DNA of 21,333 nt from an uncultured Treponema sp. (GCA_938039145.1 CALHVG010000038.1:1-21333); one strand, 5' to 3'; positions 7,536 through 15,523 are shown, counted from the stretch's first letter. The notes: a model not told the origin generated them from the sequence alone. Made by a program: numbers and translations.

Positions 7536-9038
7536 ATGAATCTTATAGCAAAATTTAAGGAAACTGTGATTTCCGTGCTGCCGGTGATGCTCATCGTTAT
7601 TGTGCTGGGGCTTACAGCTGCTCCGTTGGGCTTTTCGTTGCTGCTGAAATTTTTAATCGGCGGACTTCTTTTGATAGTCGGGCTTACCGCCTTTCTTATG
7701 GGAGTTGACATTGGCATTCAGCCGATAGGAGAGCGGACAGGAGCTGCTCTTGTAAGCAGGAAAAATATTTTTCTGCTTCTCGGCGTTTCATTCGTGATTG
7801 GATTTTTGGTTACCGTAGCGGAACCGGACATACAGGTTTTCGGCGACCAAATTCATTCGGTTTTTAATTCCGTGAACAAGTCCACCATGGTTTACATGAT
7901 TGCGTTGGGTGTAGCCGTGTTCATCATGCTCGGACTTTTAAAGACGGTTCTTAGAATTAATCTGAAAATTCTTCTTCTTACCGCTTATGTTCTGATTTTC
8001 GTTCTGACCTTTTTTACTCCGGAAAGTTTCAGGGGAATCGCTTTTGATTCAGGCGGCGCTACCACAGGACCTATGACGGTGCCGTTTATAATGGCGCTGG
8101 GGCTTGGCGTAAGCGCCGTCCGTGCAAGAAGCAAAAATGTCGACGGAAGCGATGATTTCGGGCTTACGGGAATTACTTCAATTGGCTCAATTGCGGCAGT
8201 TCTTCTTTATGGAATAATTCTTTCAAAAAGCGGAAGACTTTCCGAGGCGGCGGAAGCGGTGACTCAGACTGCGGAAAACGCATCTTCGGGGCTTTCGGTT
8301 TTTGTTGAACTGATTCCGCACGTGGCTAAAGAAGCGGGACTTTCTATTGCTCCTCTTGCGGTAATGCTTTTGGTGTTTCAGCTTTCGCTTCTTCATTTGC
8401 CGCTAAGGGAACTTGCAAGAATGGCGTTCGGACTTGTCTGGAGCTACATTGGACTTACGATATTTTTGATTGGAGTGAACGGCGGTTTTATGAGTGCCGG
8501 AAGACAACTGGGCTTTGTACTTGGAACAAAAGCTTCCGAGATGGGCGGCGTTTGGAGTTTTCTGCTGATTGCGACGGGCACTGTTCTTGGTGCCGTTGTT
8601 GTATGTGCCGAACCTGCCGTTTGGGTTTTGACGGAGCAGGTGGAATCCCTTTCCGGCGGAACCATAAAACGCAAACTCATGCTGATATTTTTGAGCGCGG
8701 GCGCCGCGGCGGCAATCGGACTTACAATGTGGCGGGCATTGGCTGCGTTCAGTTTGATGAAAATCCTTGTTCCGGGATATGCTATTGCCCTTTTGCTTAT
8801 GCTTTGGAGCCCCAATTTGTTTACCGCAATCGCATTCGATTCCGGCGGGGTTGCGTCGGGGCCGATTACATCGACTTTTGTGTTGAGTTTTACTTTGGGG
8901 GCAAGCCAAGCAAACGGCGAAGGTCTCAGTCCGTTCGGCGTAATTGCGCTTGTTGCAATGACACCCCTAATTGCCATCCAAATTCTTGGCATCTTTTTCA
9001 GCAGAAAAAAGAAAATCAATAAGCAGGAGGTCAAGTGA
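7536..9038 (+). CDS. DUF1538-family membrane protein with internal duplication
   Basis: This 500-residue polytopic protein resembles the DUF1538 family, predicted to be a transporter or channel. Two halves repeat the same motifs in the same direction. AEPD occurs at 95-98 and AEPA at 348-351. AFDSGGATTGPMT occurs at 169-181 and AFDSGGVASGPIT at 423-435. GVDIGIQPIGERTG near 56-69 and GVNGGFMSAGRQLG near 313-326 also correspond. The paired FDSGG-(S/T)GP(M/I)T loops look like re-entrant, ion-binding elements; this is inference. The transported species is unknown. The stop overlaps the start of the P-II gene (TGATG), and family members are often found next to P-II genes, so regulation by that protein is likely. 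Confidence 0.85.
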   Translation: MNLIAKFKETVISVLPVMLIVIVLGLTAAPLGFSLLLKFLIGGLLLIVGLTAFLMGVDIGIQPIGERTGAALVSRKNIFLLLGVSFVIGFLVTVAEPDIQVFGDQIHSVFNSVNKSTMVYMIALGVAVFIMLGLLKTVLRINLKILLLTAYVLIFVLTFFTPESFRGIAFDSGGATTGPMTVPFIMALGLGVSAVRARSKNVDGSDDFGLTGITSIGSIAAVLLYGIILSKSGRLSEAAEAVTQTAENASSGLSVFVELIPHVAKEAGLSIAPLAVMLLVFQLSLLHLPLRELARMAFGLVWSYIGLTIFLIGVNGGFMSAGRQLGFVLGTKASEMGGVWSFLLIATGTVLGAVVVCAEPAVWVLTEQVESLSGGTIKRKLMLIFLSAGAAAAIGLTMWRALAAFSLMKILVPGYAIALLLMLWSPNLFTAIAFDSGGVASGPITSTFVLSFTLGASQANGEGLSPFGVIALVAMTPLIAIQILGIFFSRKKKINKQEVK

Positions 9039-9685
9039 TGTCGGCGTACAGCATAATACTCAGCATTGTTCCCGGAAACAACGGAGAACTTGTTACTCAT
9101 GCGGCAAATGCAGCCGGCGCTTTCGGCGGCACGATTTTACGGGGAAGAGGAACAGCCGCAAGTTCATTGCTCCAGATTTTGGGATTCGGCGATTCTGCAA
9201 AAGACATCGTTCTTATAGTTTCCGAATCCGGCAAAAAATATAAAATAAAAGATTCCGTAATCCAAGCCGCAAAGGAAAAAAAGCAGCCGTTCGGAATTCT
9301 TTTTACATTGAGCGCGTCCGATTTTTTTAAGTCGGGAACAAATCATTCGGAGGAAAAAATGGATTTAAATTCTGAATATAAATTAATCACAGTAATCGTG
9401 AACAAAGGCTATGCGGATACTGCTATGGATGCTGCAAGAAAAGCGGGTGCCGGCGGCGGAACGATAATCAATGCACGGGGAACGGCAAAGCCCGGAGACT
9501 CAACATTTTTCGGTGTGGAAATTGTTCCTGAAAAAGATATGGTTTTGATTGCAACTGAAAGCTCAAAAGCCGATTCGATACTTGAAGCCATCCGGGAACT
9601 GCCCTGTCTTTCAAAGCCCGGAAGCGGAATTGCATTTGCAAGTCCTGCGGCGGATTTTACAGTCCTGGGAAAATCAAAAAAATAA
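9038..9685 (+). CDS. Tandem two-domain P-II-like regulatory protein
   Basis: The 215-residue soluble protein contains two P-II (GlnB-like) domains in a row, about 1-96 and 111-210. Each has the pattern of a first strand, an early helix (ELVTHAANAAGAFGGTIL; YADTAMDAARKAGAGGGTI), the RGRGTA/NARGTA turn, a strand ending in KDIVLIVSES/KDMVLIATES, and a closing strand with ASDF/AADF. The conserved T-loop tyrosine used for uridylylation in GlnB is not recognisable. A CAGGAGG SD at 9023-9029 favours ATG 9038 over the adjacent GTG 9035. The start overlaps the DUF1538 stop by one base. It probably binds a nucleotide and controls the neighbouring membrane protein; ligand and mode are inferred. Confidence 0.85.
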   Translation: MSAYSIILSIVPGNNGELVTHAANAAGAFGGTILRGRGTAASSLLQILGFGDSAKDIVLIVSESGKKYKIKDSVIQAAKEKKQPFGILFTLSASDFFKSGTNHSEEKMDLNSEYKLITVIVNKGYADTAMDAARKAGAGGGTIINARGTAKPGDSTFFGVEIVPEKDMVLIATESSKADSILEAIRELPCLSKPGSGIAFASPAADFTVLGKSKK

Positions 9686-9708
9686 AACGATTTAATTTTT
9701 TCGGGCAA

Positions 9709-9717
9709 TGATATAAT
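9709..9717 (+). promoter_or_regulatory. Extended -10 promoter of the small ORF/NhaC pair
   Basis: TGATATAAT (TG-n-TATAAT) lies about 65 bases ahead of the 59-residue ORF. The -35 region (about 9689-9695, AT-rich) is poor, which fits an extended -10 promoter. It separates the antiporter pair from the upstream operon. Confidence 0.5.
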
Positions 9718-9780
9718 ATTCGAAAAGCAATAAAGGATTTTGATAAAATCTATTTTTACTGACATTTTTAGGAGTTGTTT

Positions 9781-9960
9781 ATGACAAATGAAAAAGCCAT
9801 ATCCGCTTTAAAAAAAATCAAAAACTACTGTTCCGCAAGTCTGCTTGATGAACTGGAGTACGTGATTGAAGTCATGGAAAAACTGCACAAAGACGGAATT
9901 TCAGATCCGCTGAATACTGACTTTACAAATCTAAAAAAATCAGAGGTGGCGCAATTATGA
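9781..9960 (+). CDS. Small (59-residue) helical protein coupled to NhaC
   Basis: I do not recognise a family. AGGAG at 9770-9774, six bases before ATG 9781, is strong; the TTG at 9775 is too close to the SD to be the start. The protein is soluble, charged and probably two helices (AISALKKIKNY and LLDELEYVIEVMEKLHK), with a looser tail. Its stop overlaps the ATG of the NhaC-family gene by four bases (ATGA), so expression is coupled. It may be a regulatory partner of the antiporter or simply a translational enhancer ORF. It has one cysteine and no membrane segment. Confidence 0.7.
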   Translation: MTNEKAISALKKIKNYCSASLLDELEYVIEVMEKLHKDGISDPLNTDFTNLKKSEVAQL

Positions 9961-11486
9961 CAGGAACTTTTTGGTCGTTGGTGCCTGCGATAATCGCAAT
10001 TGCATTGGCATTAATCACAAAGGAAGTTTATTCCTCGCTTTTTGCAGGAGTTTTGATAGGCGGACTTTTTTACGCAATCGACGCATCCGCAGGTTTCGGC
10101 GGCTTTTTAACCCACGTGTTTCAGGACGGACTTGTCGGGCAAGTTTCGGATTCGTACAATGTGGGAATTTTGGTGTTTTTGGTCATTCTGGGAATGATGG
10201 TTGCCCTTATGAACAATGCGGGCGGTTCCGCCGCTTTTGGTGATTGGACAAAAAAGCACATAAAGACAAAAGTGGGGGCGCAGGTCGCAACAATTTGTCT
10301 TGGAATTCTTATATTTATAGACGACTATTTTAATTGCCTTACAGTCGGTTCCGTAATGAAACCCGTTACCGACAAATACGGCGTTTCAAAGGAAAAACTC
10401 GCTTATCTTATCGATGCTACGGCGGCTCCAATTTGCATAATAGCGCCGATTTCTTCGTGGGCAGCCGCAGTTTCAGGATTTGTATCTCAAGGCGAAAACG
10501 GAATCGCACTTTTCTGCAAGGCAATACCTTTTAATTTCTATGCGCTGTTCACAATTATAATGATGTTCAGCATGGTATTTATGCGTTTTGAATACGGAAA
10601 AATGGCTAAATACGAAAATCCCTTTGGAGTCATGAAAGAAAAAGCCGCAAAACTTTCAGGCGAGGACGCGCTTAAAGGCAAGGTGATTGACCTTATCCTT
10701 CCGGTTACGGTGCTTATCGTTCTGTGCGTTCTTGGAATGATTTATTCAGGCGGCATATTCAGCCAGGATTCAGATTCCTATGGAAATTTCGTAAATGCGT
10801 TTGCAAATTCCGACGCTTCGATCGGATTGGTTTTGGGCTCGTTCGGCGCGTTGATTTTTACAATCATTTATTATCTTTTTAGGCGAGTGCTTTCGTTCAA
10901 AAATGCCATGGGCTGCATTACGGACGGATTCAAAGCTATGGTTCCGCCGATTCTGATTTTGTCGTTGGCGTGGACTCTAAAATACATGACGGACAGCCTT
11001 CAGGCAAAAGAATTTGTTGCCGGCGTTGTTGCCGGAAGCGCCTCGGGATTCAAAATTTTCCTTCCTGCGATAATTTTTGTAATTGCGTGCTTCTTGGCGT
11101 TTGCGACCGGAACTTCGTGGGGAACGTTCGGCATACTGATTCCGATTTGCATAGCCGCATTCCCCGAATCTTCAGACCCGATAAGAATAATTTCGATTTC
11201 GGCGTGCATGGCGGGCGCGGTGTGCGGAGACCATTGCTCCCCGATTTCGGACACAACGGTTATGGCAAGCGCGGGCGCACAATGCAACCATGTGAACCAC
11301 GTTTCCACGCAGCTTCCGTATGCATTGACGGTCGCGGCGATTTCGTTTGTTACGTATATCGTTGCGGGCGCAACTTCGCTTATAAACATATATGCAAGCT
11401 GTGCGATTTCACTTTCATTCGGAGCTATATGTCTTTTCTCATTCCTTATTTCTATGAAGAAAAAGACTTGCCGCAAAGAATCCTGA
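9957..11486 (+). CDS. NhaC-family Na+/H+ antiporter
   Basis: This 509-residue polytopic membrane protein has strong NhaC-family signatures: FIDDYFNCLTVGSVMKPVTD (about 120-139), EKLAYLIDATAAPICIIAPI (about 146-165), the ATGTSWGTFGILIPI segment and the late GDHCSPISDTTVMASAGA motif. About eleven or twelve hydrophobic segments fit the family. Members exchange Na+ for H+, or use the Na+ gradient for organic acid or amino-acid exchange (for example malate/lactate), so the exact substrate is open. The start ATG lies in the ATGA overlap with the small ORF, with GAGGTGG as SD. A hairpin at 11525-11545 follows. Confidence 0.93.
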   Translation: MTGTFWSLVPAIIAIALALITKEVYSSLFAGVLIGGLFYAIDASAGFGGFLTHVFQDGLVGQVSDSYNVGILVFLVILGMMVALMNNAGGSAAFGDWTKKHIKTKVGAQVATICLGILIFIDDYFNCLTVGSVMKPVTDKYGVSKEKLAYLIDATAAPICIIAPISSWAAAVSGFVSQGENGIALFCKAIPFNFYALFTIIMMFSMVFMRFEYGKMAKYENPFGVMKEKAAKLSGEDALKGKVIDLILPVTVLIVLCVLGMIYSGGIFSQDSDSYGNFVNAFANSDASIGLVLGSFGALIFTIIYYLFRRVLSFKNAMGCITDGFKAMVPPILILSLAWTLKYMTDSLQAKEFVAGVVAGSASGFKIFLPAIIFVIACFLAFATGTSWGTFGILIPICIAAFPESSDPIRIISISACMAGAVCGDHCSPISDTTVMASAGAQCNHVNHVSTQLPYALTVAAISFVTYIVAGATSLINIYASCAISLSFGAICLFSFLISMKKKTCRKES

Positions 11487-11524
11487 CCATTAAAAAATGC
11501 GACTTAATTGTAGTTTGTCAGAAA

Positions 11525-11545
11525 ACGGCGGTTTGATGCCGCCGT
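11525..11545 (+). terminator. Hairpin downstream of the NhaC-family gene
   Basis: ACGGCGG/CCGCCGT form a perfect 7-bp GC-rich stem with a 7-base loop, 39 bases after the stop codon. The tail is ATTTGC rather than a long T run, so termination strength is uncertain. Confidence 0.45.
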
Positions 11546-11594
11546 ATTTGCTGAAAAAGCGGACAAACTTGAACTAAAACTTTTTGAAAAACAC

Positions 11595-11637
11595 AATCTT
11601 CCCGGCGGCGCTGTTTTAAAGTTTCGCAGGGAAGATT
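11595..11637. repeat. Perfect 9-bp inverted repeat
   Basis: AATCTTCCC (11595-11603) and GGGAAGATT (11629-11637) flank 25 bases. No T run follows on either strand. The role is unknown. Confidence 0.35.
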
Positions 11638-11780
11638 CAAATTTAATCCGCCCATTCATAAAATCTGTGCATCCGATTCTAAAAAATCCCAAAAACAAAC
11701 GCCATTTTTTCTCGAAGCGGGAATTGCCGCAAAGTTGATTCACGAAATTATCTTCTACAGAACAATTTCTGCAAATTCAA

Positions 11781-12621
11781 AAATACCTATTGGCACAAAA
11801 CTTCCGTGCGGGCTGAAAAATTTTGCACACCTCTTAAAAAAAAAGTCCTGCACTTCTTCGTCTTTTTCGCACGAACTTTCGTTCTTCGTGAAAAATCAAT
11901 CAGAAAAAAGCCGAAAAAAAAATATTTTGCAATTCGCCTGTTTCAAAAATTCTTGAAAAACGAAAGTCCCGCTACAGATTCGTTGCACAAAAAAAATGTC
12001 GATTGCCGTAAAACTTCCGTTCAGGCTTGAAAATTTTGCACGCCTCTTAAAAAAAGTCCTATACTTCTTCGTTTTTTTTGCACAAACTTTTGCTTTTCTT
12101 GAAAAAGCAATCAGAAAAATCCCGGAAAAAATATTTTGCAATTTGCCTGTTTCAAAAATCCGTGTAAAACAAAAGTCCCGCTGCATACTCGTTGCGCAAA
12201 AAAAAATGCCGATTTCCGAAAAACTTCAGTGCGGGCTGGAAAAATTTTGCGCGCCTTTTAAAAAAAGTCCCGTACTTCTTCGTCTTTTTTGCACGAACTT
12301 TTGCTTTTCTTGAAAAAAATCAGAAGAACGTCGAAAAAAATATTTTACAATTCGCCTGTTTCAAAATCCGTGAAAAACGAAAGTCCCGCTGCATACTCGT
12401 TGCGCAAAAAAAATGCCGATTGCCGCAAAACTTCCGTGCGAGCTGGAAAAATTTTGCACGCCTTTTAAAAAAAGGTCTGCACTCCTTAATATTTTTCGCA
12501 CGAACTTTTGCTTTTCGTGAAAAAAATCAGAAGAACGCCGAAAAAAAATATTTTTCAATTCGCCTGTTTCAAAAATTCTTGAAGAACGAAAGCCCCGCTG
12601 CATACTCGTTGCGCAAAAAAA
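11781..12621. repeat. Tandem array of four ~210-bp repeats
   Basis: Four units follow one another. The shared word CTTCCGT/CTTCAGT falls at 11801, 12014, 12224 and 12431, giving periods of 213, 210 and 207 bases. Each unit carries, in order, CTTCCGTGCGGGCTG, TTTTGCACGCC, an A run, GCACGAACTTTTGCTTTTC with a CACGAA/TTCGTG dyad, a second long A run with ATATTTT, TTCGCCTGTTTCAAAA and GTCCCGCTGCATACTCGTTG. Most differences are in A-run length. Frames are open for part of the array on both strands but are broken between units, so coding is doubtful. Unit lengths are too long, and spacers are lacking, for CRISPR. The rest of 11487-12834 shows no gene. Confidence 0.75.
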
Positions 12622-12834
12622 ATATTGTTCGGGAAATCTGCAACCGTTTTCCAAGGATGTATTCGTCCGTATGATTGATAAAAATATGTTCCCAAACCCG
12701 AAATCAAACGAATAAATTCACGAAAATCCGCTTTTTCAAGCGTGCATGGCTCAAATATATTACCATCCGCATTTTATCTACGAATATTTTACTGATTATT
12801 GCTATATTTTTCGTGAAACCTGAAAGAATGAATC

Positions 12835-13176
12835 ATGAATTTTTGGGAAAGAGTTCAGGAGCTTATGGACATTCAGGGTATGGAACGCAAAGCCTTGTCC
12901 CTTGAGGCAAACTTCGACCCGTCCAACATCGGAAAAGGAATCAAGGAAAATCGCCTTCCGTCCGCCGAAACTGCCGTAAAAATTGCAAAATGCCTTGGCG
13001 TTTCGGTGGAATATCTTGTAACCGGAACAAGCGTTTCGTGCGATGATATTGAAGAAGTGCGCCTTCAAAATATAAAAAACTACCGAAACCTAATCGGGCA
13101 GCTTGAAACTCTTCCCGCGGGCGTTCAAAAAGAAATCCTGGAGCTTGTAAAAGAATTGAGCAGAAATCTTTTCTAA
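12835..13176 (+). CDS. XRE-family HTH transcriptional regulator
   Basis: This 113-residue DNA-binding protein has an N-terminal Cro/CI-type helix-turn-helix at about 5-62: FWERVQELMDIQGMERKALS, the recognition region DPSNIGKGIKENRLPSAET, and AVKIAKCLGVSVEYLVTG. A short C-terminal helical tail (about 75-112) probably mediates dimerisation. The SD is weak (GAAAG about 12 bases upstream). It stands alone between the tandem repeats and the convergent sialidase gene. It could be a former mobile-element regulator or an autoregulator of a small local unit; no partner toxin gene is seen. Target unknown. Confidence 0.85.
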   Translation: MNFWERVQELMDIQGMERKALSLEANFDPSNIGKGIKENRLPSAETAVKIAKCLGVSVEYLVTGTSVSCDDIEEVRLQNIKNYRNLIGQLETLPAGVQKEILELVKELSRNLF

Positions 13177-13210
13177 AAACCGTTTCGTGCCGATTTTTGA
13201 ATCCCGTTTT

Positions 13211-13272
13211 ATAAAATAAAAAGAGCGGTTCCGGTTCCCCACTTTTTGGAGCATTATTCGGGCGAAACCGCT
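13211..13272 (-). terminator. Terminator for the sialidase transcript, perhaps bidirectional
   Basis: On the minus strand AGCGGTTTCG pairs with CGGAACCGCT (one mismatch) around a loop of roughly 30 bases. It is followed at once by CTTTTTATTTTAT. On the plus strand the same stem follows the XRE gene, with a weaker tail. It lies about 180 bases past the sialidase stop. Confidence 0.5.
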
Positions 13273-13330
13273 ACTTCATTTTCTATCGTTATTCCAAAAA
13301 TCTCATGCATTCATCATTCGTGCCTTTCAG

Positions 13331-13387
13331 GGTTCCGCTAAGCGCTCATTCCTCCGCTGCGCTTCGGAACGCCTTCGGCGCCCTTAC
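13331..13387 (-). repeat. GC-rich palindromic intergenic repeat, copy 1
   Basis: Here GTTCCG-CT-AAGCGC (13332-13345) pairs with GCGCTT-CGGAAC (13359-13370), followed by the small hairpin CGCC-TTC-GGCG (13370-13380). On the minus strand the order GTAAGGG, GCCGAAGGCG, GCAGCGGA is the same as in the copy at 21129-21195. It lies in the 272-base gap between XRE and sialidase, in the sialidase 3' UTR. Confidence 0.5.
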
Positions 13388-13448
13388 ACGCACGCGCAGG
13401 AAAAGTCCGCCTATATTTTGCATGAAAATTTTTTGCGGACGGAATATA

Positions 13449-15434
13449 CTATTCGTTCAAAAACGCCGCTTCGTATTGTCCGTCGGTAATTTCATGTATC
13501 GTAAGACTCTTATACTTTATATCGTAGCCTGCAGGCGAACTCTGTTCGTTGCATTCGTATAAAAATCCGATTCGTCCGTCTTTTTGCTGAATCATCGTGG
13601 AATACGCGCTTGTGCCGGTATGGATTTTCTTTTGCGTCCATTTGCTTGCGGTTGCAAAATCGGCAAGAGATACGTTTTCGTTGATTGTTCGCCAGAAAAT
13701 AGAAACGTCTTTACGTCTGTCTACGGTCGGGATGGACAGCAATGCAAGATAGACGGGAGTTTTATTATTTTTCTCACAGGCTTTTACAATCAGCAGCTCT
13801 CCGTTTGTTCCGGGGTCGTTGCCTAAGCTCAAGACTGCGTAAGATGATTCCCAATGTCCCAGTCCTGAATTTTTATCCGTATAGGTAAAAATGTTTATAA
13901 ATCTTCCCTCTTTGCTTCCGGATTGGTTTTCGCGTCGGCTTGAAAGAATAACCCTTCCGTCCGGCAGTTCTTCCACTTTCGCTTCGTCTCCCGCAGGAGT
14001 AGGCCTTGCAGTAGCATCGCCTCCCAATACGTTCCACGTGTCCCCAAAGTCGTCCGAATATATAACCGTATTACCGAAACCACCAATCACGGGTGCGGCG
14101 TATATTCGGAAGTATTTATCGACTTTAATAAAGCGGGACTGATGTATTTTTCCCGACGTGACAAACATTCGATTCCATGAAGTTGTGTTCATTCCGTATA
14201 TTTGCTCGGTTATGTCAGTTGAAGTAAAAGTTTTACCGCCGTCGGTAGATTTTAACTTCATTACGCTCTGTTTTCCGTGTTGATAGCGCACATTTCCTTG
14301 AACATGAAGTATGAGCACTTCGTCGGAATCTCTATCCGCCGCGATTGCGGCATCTCCGCAGCCGTATTGGACGGGATTATCGGGAACATTCGTAAGATTT
14401 GTGTCGGTTGCAGACCAGTTAATACCGTAATCGGCAGAGTTTTTTAAGACTAAATCCACGCGGTGAAGATGAGAATTTCCACCCCACTCTCCATTCGGTC
14501 CGTATTTTCCCACATCCGCCGCATGTTTGTACCGCAAATCCGCAACCGCAAGCAGCGTGCCGTCTTTTGTTTCCGCCAGCGCGGGAATACGGTAATAATC
14601 GTCAGGGCGGTCGGTTTTGCTCTTCCATAAATCCGTTGCGCTAACGGTTTTCGGCGTCCACTTTGCATACAGCGTAAGGCTTTCGCTCACTTTATCGGAC
14701 GCGGCGTTCCATTTTTGCGTGTTATTTTTATCCTTGAACCAGCCTTCAAAGTTCCATGTAAGATGCGACGGATTTTGCGGCATGGCGGAAATTGGCTCTC
14801 CGGACACAACTTCAATTTTTTCAGGAACTTTTGAAAGTCCGCGCGTACTGAACGATACGGTAAAAATTGGCGTCCATTTTGCATAAAGAGTTATGTCTTG
14901 AGTAACGGTGTCGGAATTTTTGTTCCACATTGTTGTGCAGGTTGATTCTTTGTACCATCCGTCAAAACGTTTTTTCTCCGCGGTCGGATTCGGGAACTGT
15001 TCGGCAGTGATTTTTGCGTCTTTTGCAACTTTAATTGCCGCCGGCGCTGTTCCGAATCCTTGCGTATCGAACGTTACGGTAAAAAACTTTGTCGCAGGCT
15101 TAAGCGGAATGAGCGGCTGCGTATTCTTCCATTTTGCATAGAGCGTTATATTTTTTGTAACCTTGTCGGTATCTTTGTTCCATTCTATTGTACATTCAGA
15201 ATTTTTAAACCAGCCGGCGAAAAGTTTGCCGTCCGCCGTAAGCACGGGAAGCTGCGCATCGGTCAGTTTTGCTCCGTACGCCACGGAAATGGATTTGGGA
15301 GTTTCCCCGAAACCGTTCGTTTCGTATGTTACCGTGCAGGAAGACGCGGATGCCTCGTCAATCCGGGAACAGCCGAAAACGCCAATCACAAATGCGGCTG
15401 CAATGGCTGCCGTAAAGAAAAAATGTTTTTTCAT
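13449..15434 (-). CDS. GH33 sialidase lipoprotein with three InlB/Listeria-Bacteroides repeats
   Basis: This exo-sialidase (661 residues) should release terminal sialic acid from host glycans at the cell surface. The signal peptide ends in VFGC, a lipobox with Cys22. Three List-Bact (Flg_new) repeats follow at about 33-103, 118-189 and 192-261, each ending in LYAKW. The catalytic six-bladed propeller runs from about 268 to 650: YRIPAL with the first triad Arg282, Asp-boxes SADYGINW (333), STDGGKTF (396) and SDDFGDTW (460), KVEELPDGR (486-494) with nearby acid residues, Arg500/501, the probable nucleophile Tyr611 in SAYSTM, and LYE at 625-627. AGGAG eight bases before ATG 15434 sets the start; the upstream extension is not needed. 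Such enzymes are often named NanH. No sialic-acid catabolic genes lie nearby. Confidence 0.93.
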   Translation of the reverse strand: MKKHFFFTAAIAAAFVIGVFGCSRIDEASASSCTVTYETNGFGETPKSISVAYGAKLTDAQLPVLTADGKLFAGWFKNSECTIEWNKDTDKVTKNITLYAKWKNTQPLIPLKPATKFFTVTFDTQGFGTAPAAIKVAKDAKITAEQFPNPTAEKKRFDGWYKESTCTTMWNKNSDTVTQDITLYAKWTPIFTVSFSTRGLSKVPEKIEVVSGEPISAMPQNPSHLTWNFEGWFKDKNNTQKWNAASDKVSESLTLYAKWTPKTVSATDLWKSKTDRPDDYYRIPALAETKDGTLLAVADLRYKHAADVGKYGPNGEWGGNSHLHRVDLVLKNSADYGINWSATDTNLTNVPDNPVQYGCGDAAIAADRDSDEVLILHVQGNVRYQHGKQSVMKLKSTDGGKTFTSTDITEQIYGMNTTSWNRMFVTSGKIHQSRFIKVDKYFRIYAAPVIGGFGNTVIYSDDFGDTWNVLGGDATARPTPAGDEAKVEELPDGRVILSSRRENQSGSKEGRFINIFTYTDKNSGLGHWESSYAVLSLGNDPGTNGELLIVKACEKNNKTPVYLALLSIPTVDRRKDVSIFWRTINENVSLADFATASKWTQKKIHTGTSAYSTMIQQKDGRIGFLYECNEQSSPAGYDIKYKSLTIHEITDGQYEAAFLNE

Positions 15435-15511
15435 AAAAAGCACTCCTATAAAATCAGGCTTATTAAAAATTGAACAGCTGAACAAAATATCTGCTTTGAA
15501 AATTGTTCAAT

Positions 15512-15523
15512 CCGTGCGCACGG
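15512..15523. promoter_or_regulatory. 12-bp perfect palindrome upstream of the sialidase gene
   Basis: CCGTGCGCACGG is a perfect palindrome about 78 bases ahead of the sialidase ATG. A second dyad, GTTTGC-5-GCAAAC, lies at 15542-15558. Both are operator-like; no regulator can be assigned. Confidence 0.35.

Larger units (their letters stand above)
11514..11723 (+). other. Open frame without start codon, possible gene remnant
   Basis: One plus-strand frame stays open for 70 codons from just after a TAG at 11511 to TGA at 11721-11723. It has protein-like composition (for example DAAVFAEKADKLELKLFEKH, then LPGGAVLKFRRED) but no usable start codon or SD. It may be the tail of a decayed gene or chance. 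The hairpin 11525-11545 and the inverted repeat 11595-11637 lie inside it, which argues against active coding. Confidence 0.2.

Noticed and set aside
11781..12621. CRISPR array
   Set aside because: Units are about 210 bases, contiguous and without spacers, and there are no cas genes.
12192..12674. 160-codon ORF through the last two repeats
   Set aside because: Driven by the repeat; the frame is broken in the other units, with no SD and Lys/Phe-biased composition.
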